Source of the DNA: DATEDA01 sp963827595
GTDB taxonomy: Bacteria > Pseudomonadota > Gammaproteobacteria > Burkholderiales > SG8-39
Direction: 5' to 3'
DNA: 64,000 nt
Assembly: GCA_963827595.1 (NCBI GenBank)
Contig: CAWHBT010000016.1
Coordinates: forward strand, 124,001 to 188,000
The position numbers and the translations under genes are program-made. How positions within the stretch are numbered: the first letter of the stretch is position 1; the number at the start of each line of letters is the position of its first letter. This document shows, one piece after another, positions 36,373 to 46,089 of this stretch. The notes under the pieces are model-generated. The model ran no database searches. It worked only from the letters and a program-made list of their open reading frames with translations, and was not told where the DNA came from.

Positions 36373-39300
36373 TTACGCCCGTTCGACCTGGCACAGCGTG
36401 GTTTTGGTTTCCTGCATCAGCGTCACGCGGTCGTAGCCATAGGTCGTGGCCGTGTTCACCGCCTCCCCGCGGACAATCGGCGCCGCGCCCTCCGGGTAGT
36501 ACGGCAGCATGTCGACGCCCTGCCACCAGCCGGCGAAGTGGAACGGGACGAACACCGTGTCCGGTCCGACGCCCTCGGTGACCTTCGCCTTGACCTTGAT
36601 CCGCGCGCCGGTCGGGCTCTTCACCCACACGTACTCGCCGTTGCGAACCCCCCGGTCGGCCGCCGCCTTCGGGTTGATCTCCACGAAGTTGTCCTGCATC
36701 AGCTCGGCGAGCCACGGGTTGGACCGGGTCTCGTCGCCCCCGCCCTCGTACTCGACCAGCCGCCCGCTCGTGAGGATGAGCGGGAACTTCTCGTGGACCT
36801 TGTCGGCAACGTTCTTGTCCTGCACCGACTTGAACAGCGTCGGCAGCCGCCACAGCACCTTCACGTCGTCGTGGGTCGGGTACTTGGCGACGAGGTCCGG
36901 CCGCGGCGAGTACAGCGCTTCGCGATGCAGCGGCACGGCGTCCGGGAAGTTCCACACCACCGCCCGCGCCTTGGCGTTGCCGAACGGATGGCAGCTGTGG
37001 TTCTTCAGCACCACGCGCTGGATGCCGCCCGAGAGGTCGGTCTTCCAGTTCTTGCCCTCGGCCTCTTTCTTCTCGGCATCGGTGAGCTCATCCCACCAGC
37101 CGAGCTTCTTCATCAGGACGTGGTCGAACTCGGGGTACCCGAACGGCAGATCGGCGCCCTGCGAGCTCGAGCCGTCCGCGGCGAGCAGCGACACGCCGTC
37201 GCGCTCGACGCCGAAGTTCGCGCGGAAGTTGCCGCCGCCATCCATCACGTTCCGGGAGGTCTGGTACAGGTTGGGCGAGCCCGGATGCTTCAGCGCCGCG
37301 TTGCCGTAGCACGGCCACGGCAGGCCGAAGTAGTCGCCGGTGAGATCGTAGCCGGTGACCGCGTCCTTGCCGCCCTTGGCGCGCAGCGTCTTCACGTCGA
37401 ACACGTGCATGTTGCGCATGTGCGCCTTGAGCCGCTCGGGCGACTGCCCGGTGTATCCGATCGTCCAGGTGCCGGCGTTGATCTCGTGGGTGAGGGTGTC
37501 CTCCATGCTCGGCTCTTCGTAGCCCTTCGCCGTCTTGATCAGCCGGAGCTGCTGCTTGCCGTCCTTCTTGCCGAGGAACTGATCGGCGAACCCGAGCTTC
37601 ACGGCGAGCGCGTACATGATGGCCTGGTCGGAGCGCGACTCGAACAACGGCTCGATGACCTTCTCGCGCCACTGGATCGAGCGGTTCGACGCGGTGCACG
37701 AGCCGTCGGTCTCGAACTGGGTCGCGGCCGGCAGCAGGTAGACGTCGCGGCTCTTGTTAGGCTCCCGGCCCGCGCTCTTCAGGACGCCCGTTCCCTGCTC
37801 GTTGAGCGGCATCGCCGCCATCGCCGCGGTCGCGGACGGATACGGGTCGATCACCACCAGCAGGTCGAGCGCGTGCATCGCGGCCTGCATCTCGATCCCG
37901 CGGGTCTGCGAGTTCGGCGCGTGCCCCCAGAAGAACATCCCGCGGATGTTCGACGGCTGGTCGATCAGCTCGTTTTTCTCCAGCACCCCGTCGATCCAGC
38001 GCGATACCGTGGTCCCGGGCTTGTACATCATGCCCGGCGCGAAGCGCGCCTTCAGCCACTCGAAGTCGACGTTCCAGACCCGGCACCAGTGCTTGAACGC
38101 CCCTTCGGCGACGCCGTAGTAGCCCGGCAGCGAGTCGGGGTTCGGCCCGACGTCAGTCGCACCCTGGACGTTGTCGTGGCCGCGGTAGATGTTGCAGCCG
38201 CCACCCGCCACGCCGACGTTGCCCAGCGCGAGCTGGAGAATGCAGCTCGCACGGACGATCGCGTTGCCGTTCGTGTGCTGGGTCTGGCCCATCGCCCAGA
38301 CGATGGTGCTCGGCCGGTTCTTCGCCATCAGCTCGGCAACCGTACGGACATCCTGCTCCGGCAACCCGGTTACATCCTGCACGACATCGGGCGTCCACTT
38401 CATGACTTCCTTGCGCACGTCGTCCATCCCGTAGACGCGCGCCTGGATGTATTCCTTGTCTTCCCAGCCGTTCTTGAAGATGTGATAGAGCATGCCCCAC
38501 AGGAACGCCACGTCCGAGCCCGACCGGGTGCGGAAGTAGTAGTCGGCCTTGGCGGCGGTGCGCGTGAATCGCGGATCGACCACGATCACTTTGGCGCCCG
38601 ACTCCTTGGCGTGCAGCGTGTGGAGCATCGAGACCGGGTGCGCCTCGGCGGCGTTCGAGCCGAAGAACATGATGCACTTCGAGTTCTGCTCGTCGTTGTA
38701 CGAGTTGGTCATCGCGCCGTAGCCCCAGGTATTGGCTACGCCGGCGACGGTGGTCGAGTGGCAGATCCGCGCCTGGTGATCGGTATTGTTGGAGCCCCAC
38801 AGGCGCACCCACTTGCAGAGCAGCTCCGCCTGCTCGTTGTTGTGCTTGGACGAGCCGACGATGAAGATCGAGTCGGGGCCGGATTCCGTGCGCAGCGCCT
38901 CCATCTTCTTGCTGATCTCGTCGAGCGCCTGGTCCCAGCTCAGCCGCTGGTACTTGCCGTTGACGAGCTTCATCGGGTACTTCAGGCGGTGCGAGTGCTC
39001 GGTCATGCCGTGCTCGCGCACCGACGCGCCCTTGGCGCAGTGCGCCCCGAGGTTGATCGGCGAGTCGAACACCGGCTCCTGGCGCACCCAGACGCCGTTC
39101 TGCACCACGGCGTCGATCGCACAGCCGACCGAACAGTGCGTGCAGATGCTGCGCTTGACCTCGACCTTGCCGCCGGCGACCGTCTTCTCCTGGGCGTCCG
39201 CCTTGCCGATCATGTTGAACGGCAGCTGACTCGCGAACGCGCCCGCGCCGGCCACCAGGCCGGTGCGCTTGAGGAACGCACGGCGATCGACGGTCCGCGC

Positions 39301-39375
39301 GAGCGCTCCGGAGAGGCTGCGCGTGAGCCGCGATTGGGGAGCCGCCGTAGCGGCGGATTTTCTCGTCAGCAACAT
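36373..39375 (-). CDS. fdhA: Formate dehydrogenase catalytic (alpha) subunit, Cys type
   Basis: A 1000-residue Mo/W-bis-MGD enzyme oxidising formate in the periplasm. A twin-arginine signal (DRRAFLKRTGLVAGAGAFA, residues ~30-48) precedes the [4Fe-4S] motif C78-x2-C81-x3-C85-x27-C113. The metal ligand is Cys205 (TGC) in QARICHSTTVAG, where E. coli FdnG has selenocysteine. Start 39375 is supported by GAAGGAG. It needs MGD synthesis (mobAB), FdhD and the TorD-like chaperone, all in this window. Mo versus W cannot be decided from sequence. Confidence 0.95.
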   Translation of the reverse strand: MLLTRKSAATAAPQSRLTRSLSGALARTVDRRAFLKRTGLVAGAGAFASQLPFNMIGKADAQEKTVAGGKVEVKRSICTHCSVGCAIDAVVQNGVWVRQEPVFDSPINLGAHCAKGASVREHGMTEHSHRLKYPMKLVNGKYQRLSWDQALDEISKKMEALRTESGPDSIFIVGSSKHNNEQAELLCKWVRLWGSNNTDHQARICHSTTVAGVANTWGYGAMTNSYNDEQNSKCIMFFGSNAAEAHPVSMLHTLHAKESGAKVIVVDPRFTRTAAKADYYFRTRSGSDVAFLWGMLYHIFKNGWEDKEYIQARVYGMDDVRKEVMKWTPDVVQDVTGLPEQDVRTVAELMAKNRPSTIVWAMGQTQHTNGNAIVRASCILQLALGNVGVAGGGCNIYRGHDNVQGATDVGPNPDSLPGYYGVAEGAFKHWCRVWNVDFEWLKARFAPGMMYKPGTTVSRWIDGVLEKNELIDQPSNIRGMFFWGHAPNSQTRGIEMQAAMHALDLLVVIDPYPSATAAMAAMPLNEQGTGVLKSAGREPNKSRDVYLLPAATQFETDGSCTASNRSIQWREKVIEPLFESRSDQAIMYALAVKLGFADQFLGKKDGKQQLRLIKTAKGYEEPSMEDTLTHEINAGTWTIGYTGQSPERLKAHMRNMHVFDVKTLRAKGGKDAVTGYDLTGDYFGLPWPCYGNAALKHPGSPNLYQTSRNVMDGGGNFRANFGVERDGVSLLAADGSSSQGADLPFGYPEFDHVLMKKLGWWDELTDAEKKEAEGKNWKTDLSGGIQRVVLKNHSCHPFGNAKARAVVWNFPDAVPLHREALYSPRPDLVAKYPTHDDVKVLWRLPTLFKSVQDKNVADKVHEKFPLILTSGRLVEYEGGGDETRSNPWLAELMQDNFVEINPKAAADRGVRNGEYVWVKSPTGARIKVKAKVTEGVGPDTVFVPFHFAGWWQGVDMLPYYPEGAAPIVRGEAVNTATTYGYDRVTLMQETKTTLCQVERA

Positions 39376-39391
39376 GGCGCGCTCCTTCGCT

Positions 39392-39589
39392 CTAGACCAG
39401 CGTGGTGCGGTAGTAGTTGCGGATGTGCTCGGAGAGCTGATAGCCCTTGCTCTCGGGCTCCGGCTTCGCCTTCGCCACCGCCGTCTGCGGCAGGGTCTTC
39501 GCGCCGATGGCGGCCACCGTCGCGGCACCGCCCGCACCGACCGCGAGGAGGAAGGTTCTCCGGCTGCGCTTGGTCTTCGAGTTCTCCAT
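39392..39589 (-). CDS. Formate dehydrogenase region TAT-target protein
   Basis: A 65-residue protein with a twin-arginine signal (KRSRRTFLLAVGAGGAATVAAIG) and a short mature tail ending SEHIRNYYRTTLV. It matches the small TAT-target proteins encoded next to fdhA in many proteobacteria; their function is unproven, possibly an accessory of the exported complex. Confidence 0.88.
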   Translation of the reverse strand: MENSKTKRSRRTFLLAVGAGGAATVAAIGAKTLPQTAVAKAKPEPESKGYQLSEHIRNYYRTTLV

Positions 39590-39610
39590 GGTCGCTCTCC
39601 TTCCGGGGAC

Positions 39611-40237
39611 TTAGAGCATGTCTAGGGACGCGGCTTCCACGTCGCAGAACGCCTTTGTGAAGCGCGCGACATATTTGTAGAAGTCTGTTCTGGCAGAAGC
39701 CACGACTTCATTTATCAGTGGATTGTAAGCCAACCCCATATAGCGCGTGAAGAACTTCCGCTGTCGCTGCAACGCAGCAGCGCTGGACTCGGCGGCTGCG
39801 AGATGACGCATGATTTCAAGCAAAGCGGCAAAATGGTCCTCGGGTTCGTGGGTTGCGCCCGTGCGGGCGAGCCCTAACTCGGCCAGTTCATCCCGCAGCG
39901 CAACAAGAACCCGTTCCCGGCCGGCTTCCACAAGGTGGCCCGAGACGTAAAGGGTAATCTCGGCCTTGCCGGTCCCGATGAAGGCGCCGTCGTACTCGGC
40001 GCGCACGGTCTCCGGGTCCGCGGCCGCGGCGGCGGCGCGGAGCTGCCGCCAAGCCTCCGCCAACGCCGTCTGCTCACCTTCCGCGGGGATGTCGCTCGCG
40101 GCGGCGATCGTACCGAGCAGCGCCGCCTCGGGCGCGGCGTACCAGAGGCGCGCGAGCAACGCATAGAACTCCGCCCGGGCCCGGTCCTCGGGCGCGACGT
40201 CGGGCCGAGCCTCGACCGGGATCGCCTCGCCGCTCAT
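39611..40237 (-). CDS. TorD-family chaperone for formate dehydrogenase
   Basis: A 208-residue all-helical TorD/DmsD-type chaperone (RAEFYALLARLWYAAPE, EPEDHFAALLEIMRHLA, FFTRYMGLAYNPLINEV). Such proteins bind the twin-arginine signal and guard the apo-enzyme until the cofactor is inserted. Its start codon overlaps the end of a 63-base coupling repeat, not the upstream gene directly. The last third of the gene is noticeably less GC-rich than its surroundings. Confidence 0.9.
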   Translation of the reverse strand: MSGEAIPVEARPDVAPEDRARAEFYALLARLWYAAPEAALLGTIAAASDIPAEGEQTALAEAWRQLRAAAAAADPETVRAEYDGAFIGTGKAEITLYVSGHLVEAGRERVLVALRDELAELGLARTGATHEPEDHFAALLEIMRHLAAAESSAAALQRQRKFFTRYMGLAYNPLINEVVASARTDFYKYVARFTKAFCDVEAASLDML

Positions 40238-40296
40238 TGGGCTGCCTTGTCGCTTCGCGCCAAGGATTCGCGCTTGGGGCGGCCCGGCGCGCTCAT
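40234..40296 (-). repeat. Coupling mini-ORF repeat, copy 1
   Basis: A 63-base unit encoding MSAPGRPKRESLARSDKAAQ and a stop. Its ATG overlaps the TGA of the upstream Fe-S gene (ATGA), and its TGA overlaps the ATG of the TorD-like gene (ATGA). AAGG lies 7 bases before that ATG and can serve as Shine-Dalgarno. Near-identical units occur at 46027-46089 and 61848-61970. Confidence 0.9.
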
Positions 40297-42378
40297 GATT
40301 TCACGTTGAAGATCGAGGCCTCGTCCTTGTTCTCCATCATGTCGACCACCCGGCAGTCCGCGCACATCTGCAGCCGCCGCAGCGCGCCGCCGGTGGCGAA
40401 CATCGAATGCGTGCCGAGTTTGCCGAGCATGACGTCGATCATCTGCCGGGTGCCGAACGGCTTGCCGCAGCGCACGCAGTTGAAGGGCTCCGCCTCGTTC
40501 AGAACGACCTCCTGTTTGGCGTCGGCGGCGAGCAGCAGCCGCGGGCTGAGGGCCAGAGCGTCCTCGGGACAGGTGGTCACGCAGAGCCCGCACTGCACGC
40601 AGTTGCGCTCGATGAACTTGAGCATCGGCGTCTCGCGGCCGTCGACCAGGGCGGAGGCCGGGCAGGCGCCAACGCAGGCCATGCAGAGCGTACAGGTTTG
40701 CCGGTTTACGGTGACGGCGCCGTAGGGTGCGCCGGTGCCGAGCGGAATCTCGCGCTGCGGCGTCGGCGCGTTCCGGGCGAGGTGCTCGAACGCGAAATCG
40801 AGCGTCGTCCGCTTCTCGCTTGAGACGTTGAACGTCGCCGCGCTCGACACCGTCCGCGCGGGCGCCAGATCCCAGACGGCGCGCTCGAGCGCCGCGGGCT
40901 CGGTCGCGCGGACGAGCCGGAAGTGCGTGCCGGAGTAGCCAAGCGCGTTCAGGATCGTCCCGGCGTGGCCCATCTGGCGCTCGATCGCCGACCCGTACTC
41001 GTCCGCGTCGTCGCCCGCCGCAAGGACGAGGACCTGGCTCGCGCCATACGCGATCGCGCCGAGCAGGGTGTCGATGCCCACCGACGCGACGTGGAAGACC
41101 TCAAGCGGGATCACCCGCGCCGGCAGTCCCTTGCCGCGCCGGCCGAGCCGCGCGACGAGGTCCCGCCCGTCGCCCAGGTTGTGGAACAGGATCGCGGCGT
41201 CCTTCCCCCCCGCCTGCGCGTACACCGCGAGCAGCCGCTTGACGCGCGCCCCGAGCTCGGGCGCGCGCGGATTCGCGTACGTCATGGCGCCCGAGGGGCA
41301 GACCGTCGCGCAGCCGCCGCAGCCGGCGCACAGGTGCGGCTCGACCTTGATCTTGTCGCCGTCGGCCGCGATCGCGCTCGTCGAGCACACGTCGATGCAG
41401 TTGGTGCAGCCGACCTTGCCCGAGCGGCCGTGCGCACAGATGCGCTCGTTGTAGGCGAAGAACTTCGGCTTCTCGAACTCGCCGACCATGCGGGCGAGGG
41501 CCGCCGCGGCGAGCGCCTGCTCGAGCGGGTCGCGCGCCCGGGGCGAGATAACCCTGCGGCTTCTGCGCGACCTTGACGATCGGCTCCGGCGAGAGGTCGA
41601 GCACGAGGTCGAAGCGGTCGCGGCGCGCGCGCTCCGCCCGCTCGAAGTCGATCGCCTTCACCGGCCCGCAGGCGGTCACGCATTCGCGGTGCGCCTTGCA
41701 CTTGTCGAGGTCGATCTGGTAGGTGAAGTCGATCGCCTGCTCCGGGCAGACGCGGATGCACGCGTTGCAGCGCGTACAGGCTTCGAGATCGATCGGGTTC
41801 GCCTGCTCCCACTCGACCTCGAACGCGCCGAGCCAACCCTTGACCGACTGCACCCGCCCCGACCAGATCGGGTAGCGCCGTTCGGCCGGCAGCTCGGCCC
41901 CGCGTGCTGTCGTGATCAGCACGCTGACCTCGAGCTCGCCCGCCAGCCGCTCCGCCCATTGCACGGCCGCTTCCGCGGGGCCGATCACGAGGAGGTGACC
42001 GCTCGACTGGTACGACACGCTCGGGACCGGCTCGGGCTCGGGCAGATCGGCGAGCGCGAGCAGCGCCGCGATCTTCGGCGTCACCTTCCCACCTTCCGCG
42101 GACCAGCCGGCCGCCTCGCGGATGTTCACGAACCGGAGGTCGGCCTTGCCGCCGGCCTGCTCGTTCAGCTCGGCGAAAAGCGGCGCCTCCTGAGTACAGG
42201 CGACGATGCACTCTCCACCGGCCAGTGCGGTGTCGAGCGCCCCTACCTCCTTGCGGCAAAGCTCGGTGTGGATCGTGAGCGGTGCCCCGAACTGGAGCGC
42301 TGCACCGAGCGCCTTGGCGTCGAGCGCCATCGTCCGGTTGCAGTTGCAGAGCTTCAGCGTCTTGCCGTCGAGGGCCAT
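40293..42378 (-). CDS. Multi-cluster 4Fe-4S protein of the formate dehydrogenase region (frameshifted)
   Basis: About 694 residues after repair. N-terminus LCNCNRTM resembles HdrA/hydrogenase-associated proteins; there follow ferredoxin modules CTRCNACIRVCPE, CKAHRECVTACG, CTNCIDVCS, CAGCGGCATVCP, CTLCMACVGACP and CVQCGLCVTTCP, and a C-terminal CVRCGKPF...CADCRV zinc-ribbon-like part. The frame changes at about 41530-41541, where GYLAPGA continues as DPLEQALAAAALARMVGEF if one base is removed. Probably cytoplasmic electron transfer or maturation for formate dehydrogenase; exact role unknown. Confidence 0.85.
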
Positions 42379-42379
42379 G

Positions 42380-42934
42380 TCACGCGCCGGTGGTCTTTGC
42401 CGGGACGTCGGTCGGCGACGCCGTGGCGGGTTCCGCGGCCTGCGCTGGCTCGATCGCGAGCGGGGCGGCGGGCGATCGCGCCGGGGCCGGCTGGGCGGTG
42501 TCTGCGGGAGGCTCCGCTTCCTTCTCCTCGTCGAAGAGGCCGAGGCCCCGCGCCTGGCTCAGCATCTTCAGCATCGCCGTCGGGATCGGATCCGGCTTGG
42601 CGTAGTCGTCGATGTAGGTGTCCAGCTTGTCCATCTGGTCGAAATGGAAGTGCGGGTCGCTGAAGAGCTTCCTCAGCGCCGCGTTCCGGGTCGCCGGATC
42701 GACGCCGGGACGCAGGAAGTCCTGGTATTCCGACGCGAGCCCCTTCAACGAGTCGACCGGCGGGAGCTCCGCGGGCGCCGCCTCCGCGGGCGCAGCGGCC
42801 TCGGGCGGGGCGGTCGGTGGCAGCTGCTCCGACGGCTGCGCCTCGGGCACGGGCTCGGGCAGCGCTTCCCCGCGCCGCGCCGCATGCTTGCGCCGCGACC
42901 AGCGCCCGAGAAAGTTGTCGTCGTCGATCGCCAC
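42380..42934 (-). CDS. DUF3306 domain protein of the fdh region
   Basis: A 184-residue soluble protein. The N-terminal FLGRWSRRKHAARRG and the core LASEYQDFLRPGVDPATRNAALRKLFSDPHFHFDQMDKLDTYIDDY are the DUF3306 signature; both flanks are Pro/Ala/Glu-rich. It is found with DUF3305 next to formate dehydrogenases in proteobacteria. Function unknown; maturation or assembly is a guess from context. Three bases separate it from DUF3305. Confidence 0.88.
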   Translation of the reverse strand: MAIDDDNFLGRWSRRKHAARRGEALPEPVPEAQPSEQLPPTAPPEAAAPAEAAPAELPPVDSLKGLASEYQDFLRPGVDPATRNAALRKLFSDPHFHFDQMDKLDTYIDDYAKPDPIPTAMLKMLSQARGLGLFDEEKEAEPPADTAQPAPARSPAAPLAIEPAQAAEPATASPTDVPAKTTGA

Positions 42935-42937
42935 GGG

Positions 42938-43402
42938 TCAGCTGTCCCGGCGGGCCCCCTTGAACGACGGCGGCCGGCTCCGCTTCTTGGGCGCGGGCCG
43001 GTAGTGCGCCCGCGTGAACTCGTCGACCCAGGCGATCAGATTCGGCGGCATCGGCACGCCGTCGACCTGTTCGCCGCCGTCCATCATGGCCCCCGCCTCC
43101 TGGTAGCTCACCGTGACGATCTGCGGCACCGCCGCCCCGTCGGCCATGCGCCACATCACGAACACGTACGGCGTCGCGCACGTGAGGTTCAGGTAGTACC
43201 CATCCGCCTGGTCCCGGTGGAGCTCGATCGCGAAGCCCGGGTGCAACCACCGCGCCCGCCCGTGGTCCTCCATGAGGAGTCGCGGCGCGGTCTCGCCGGT
43301 GTCCGGAACGACCTCGACCGGCGCCCAATGCTCCGACTGCCAGCGGCTGGCGAGAGTTCGCCGCTCCATGATGACGGCGACCGCTACGGTTGGAGCAGGC
43401 AT
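42938..43402 (-). CDS. DUF3305 domain protein of the fdh region
   Basis: A 154-residue protein, first gene of the leftward formate dehydrogenase operon. The DUF3305 core is visible as ERRTLASRWQSEHWAPVEVVPD, ELHRDQADGYYLNLTCATPYVFVMWRM and EFTRAHYRP. Role unknown. Divergent from moaA across 101 bases, so enzyme and cofactor genes may share a control region. Confidence 0.88.
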   Translation of the reverse strand: MPAPTVAVAVIMERRTLASRWQSEHWAPVEVVPDTGETAPRLLMEDHGRARWLHPGFAIELHRDQADGYYLNLTCATPYVFVMWRMADGAAVPQIVTVSYQEAGAMMDGGEQVDGVPMPPNLIAWVDEFTRAHYRPAPKKRSRPPSFKGARRDS

Positions 43403-43503
43403 CCCAATCTCACTAGAATTACGGTCGTGCGCACCAATATGAACACGACTTCGAGTCTAGCATCTATGCTGCGTCGTCCCGGCCACTCGGGGCAACCCTT
43501 GAC

Positions 43504-44585
<1,082 letters not shown>

Positions 44586-44589
<4 letters not shown>

Positions 44590-45434
44590 AAACCCCGCTC
44601 CGACCGCAGCTGACCGACGCCGCGCGCCCGGCGACCTTCGACGTCGAGGCGCTGAACGAGCGCGGCGAGGCGCTGCCGACCCCGATCGCCGGCGAGCACC
44701 CGCTGACGCTCTACGTCGACAAGCGCGAGATCGTCACGCTGATGACCCTCGGCCAGGCGCCCGAGGCGCTCGCGATCGGGTACCTGCGCAACCAGCGGCT
44801 CGCGCGCTCGCTCGACGAGATCGCCGCGGTCCAGGTCGACTGGGAGACCGATTCGGTGGTCGTCACCACGCGCAAGGGCATCAAGGGGCTCGCCGACAAG
44901 ATGAAGAAGCGCACCGTGACCACCGGCTGCGGCCAGGGGACGGTCTTCGGCGACCTCATGGAGGAGGTGGAGTCGATCAAGCTGCGCGACGACGTCCAGC
45001 TGACCGAGGAGACGCTGTACGCGCTGCTCGATCTCGTGCGCCGGCACGAGACGATCTACAAGACCGCCGGAGCGGTGCACGGCTGCGCGCTCGCCACCAA
45101 CGGCGACCGGACGAGCGAGATCCTCACGTTCGTCGAGGACGTCGGCCGCCACAACGCGGTCGACGCGATCGCCGGCCAGATGTGGCTCGACGGCGTCGAC
45201 GGTTCCGACAAGATCTTCTACACCACCGGGCGGCTCACCTCCGAGATGGTGATCAAGTGCGCGCAGATGCGCATCCCGTTCCTGGTCTCGCGCTCCGGGC
45301 TCACGCAGATGGGCTGGCGGATCGCGGACCGGGTCGGCCTGACGATGCTCGGCCGGGCGGTCAACCGGCACTACCTGCTCTTCACCGGCAAGCACCGGTT
45401 CGTGAAGACCGCGATGCCGACGATGCTGGCGTAG
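44586..45434 (+). CDS. fdhD: Formate dehydrogenase sulfurtransferase FdhD
   Basis: A 282-residue FdhD, which delivers sulfur from a cysteine desulfurase to the Mo/W cofactor of formate dehydrogenase. The catalytic loop TVTTGCGQGTVFGDL has a single Cys (GCG), where E. coli has CxxC. VEDVGRHNAVDAIAG and FLVSRSGLTQMG are also typical. Starts in ATGA with moaA and overlaps mobA by one base. Confidence 0.95.
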
Positions 45435-46030
45435 TGGACCTCCGCGACCCCGTCCGGCTCACCGGGCTCATCCTCGCCGGCGGCCAGGGCCGTCGGATGG
45501 GCGGCGTCGACAAGGGCCTGCAGCCCCTCCGCGGCCGGCCGATGGTCGAATGGGTGCTGGAGCGGCTCCAGCCGCAGGTCACCGAGGTCGTCATCAACGC
45601 CAACCAGCACCAGGCCGAGTACGCGCGCTACGGTTGCCGCGTCGTGAGCGACCAGATCGGCGGGTTCGCGGGCCCGCTCGCCGGGTTGCACGCCGGCCTC
45701 AAGGTCAACGTCCACCCGTTCCTCGTGACCGTGCCCTGCGACTCGCCGTTCCTGCCGCGCGACCTCGTTGCGCGCCTGCACGCCGCGCTCGTCGTGCAGC
45801 ATGCCGACCTCGCGGTGGCGAAGACCGGCGACCAGCCGCACCCGGTGTTCGCGCTCGTGCGCGAGGCGCTGTCGACCCATCTCACCGGCTTCCTCGAGGC
45901 CGGCGGGCGCAAGATCGACGCCTGGTACGCCGCGCTGAAGGTCGTCGAGGTCTCGTTCGACGACGAGGCGGAGGCGTTCTCCAACATCAACACCCGGGAC
46001 GAGCTGGCGGAGCACGAGAAGCGGGGATGA
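45434..46030 (+). CDS. mobA: Molybdenum cofactor guanylyltransferase MobA
   Basis: A 198-residue nucleotidyltransferase that makes Mo-MGD, the form needed by FdhA. GTP-binding loop LILAGGQGRRMGGVDKGL at the N-terminus, then QIGGFAGPLAGLHAGL and VPCDSPFLP. The GTG at 45434 (overlapping the fdhD TAG) is the only start that retains the loop. Its TGA overlaps the ATG of the coupling repeat. Confidence 0.95.
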   Translation: MDLRDPVRLTGLILAGGQGRRMGGVDKGLQPLRGRPMVEWVLERLQPQVTEVVINANQHQAEYARYGCRVVSDQIGGFAGPLAGLHAGLKVNVHPFLVTVPCDSPFLPRDLVARLHAALVVQHADLAVAKTGDQPHPVFALVREALSTHLTGFLEAGGRKIDAWYAALKVVEVSFDDEAEAFSNINTRDELAEHEKRG

Positions 46031-46089
46031 GCGCGCCGGGCCGCCCCAAGCGCGAACCCTTGGCGCGAAGCGACAAGGTAGTCCAATGA
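46027..46089 (+). repeat. Coupling mini-ORF repeat, copy 2
   Basis: A 63-base unit encoding MSAPGRPKREPLARSDKVVQ and a stop. It starts in ATGA with the end of mobA and ends in ATGA with the start of moeA; AAGG lies 7 bases before the moeA ATG. It differs from the other copies at a few positions only. Confidence 0.9.

Noticed and set aside
38761..38763. Selenocysteine in formate dehydrogenase
   Set aside because: The metal-ligand codon is TGC (Cys205), not TGA.
34342..39660. A 1772-codon open frame antisense to the formate dehydrogenase genes
   Set aside because: It is arginine/histidine/aspartate-rich with no recognisable domain and mirrors the codon bias of fdhA, fdhB and fdhC, which are certain. 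Long antisense frames are expected at this GC content.
43403..43503. Molybdenum-cofactor riboswitch upstream of moaA
   Set aside because: The gap is only 101 bases shared with a divergent gene, and I see no conserved multi-stem structure.
46027..46089. Treating the cassette as a C-terminal extension of mobA or N-terminal extension of moeA
   Set aside because: The mini-frame is out of register with both genes and has its own start and stop; at all three loci it is bounded by ATGA overlaps.
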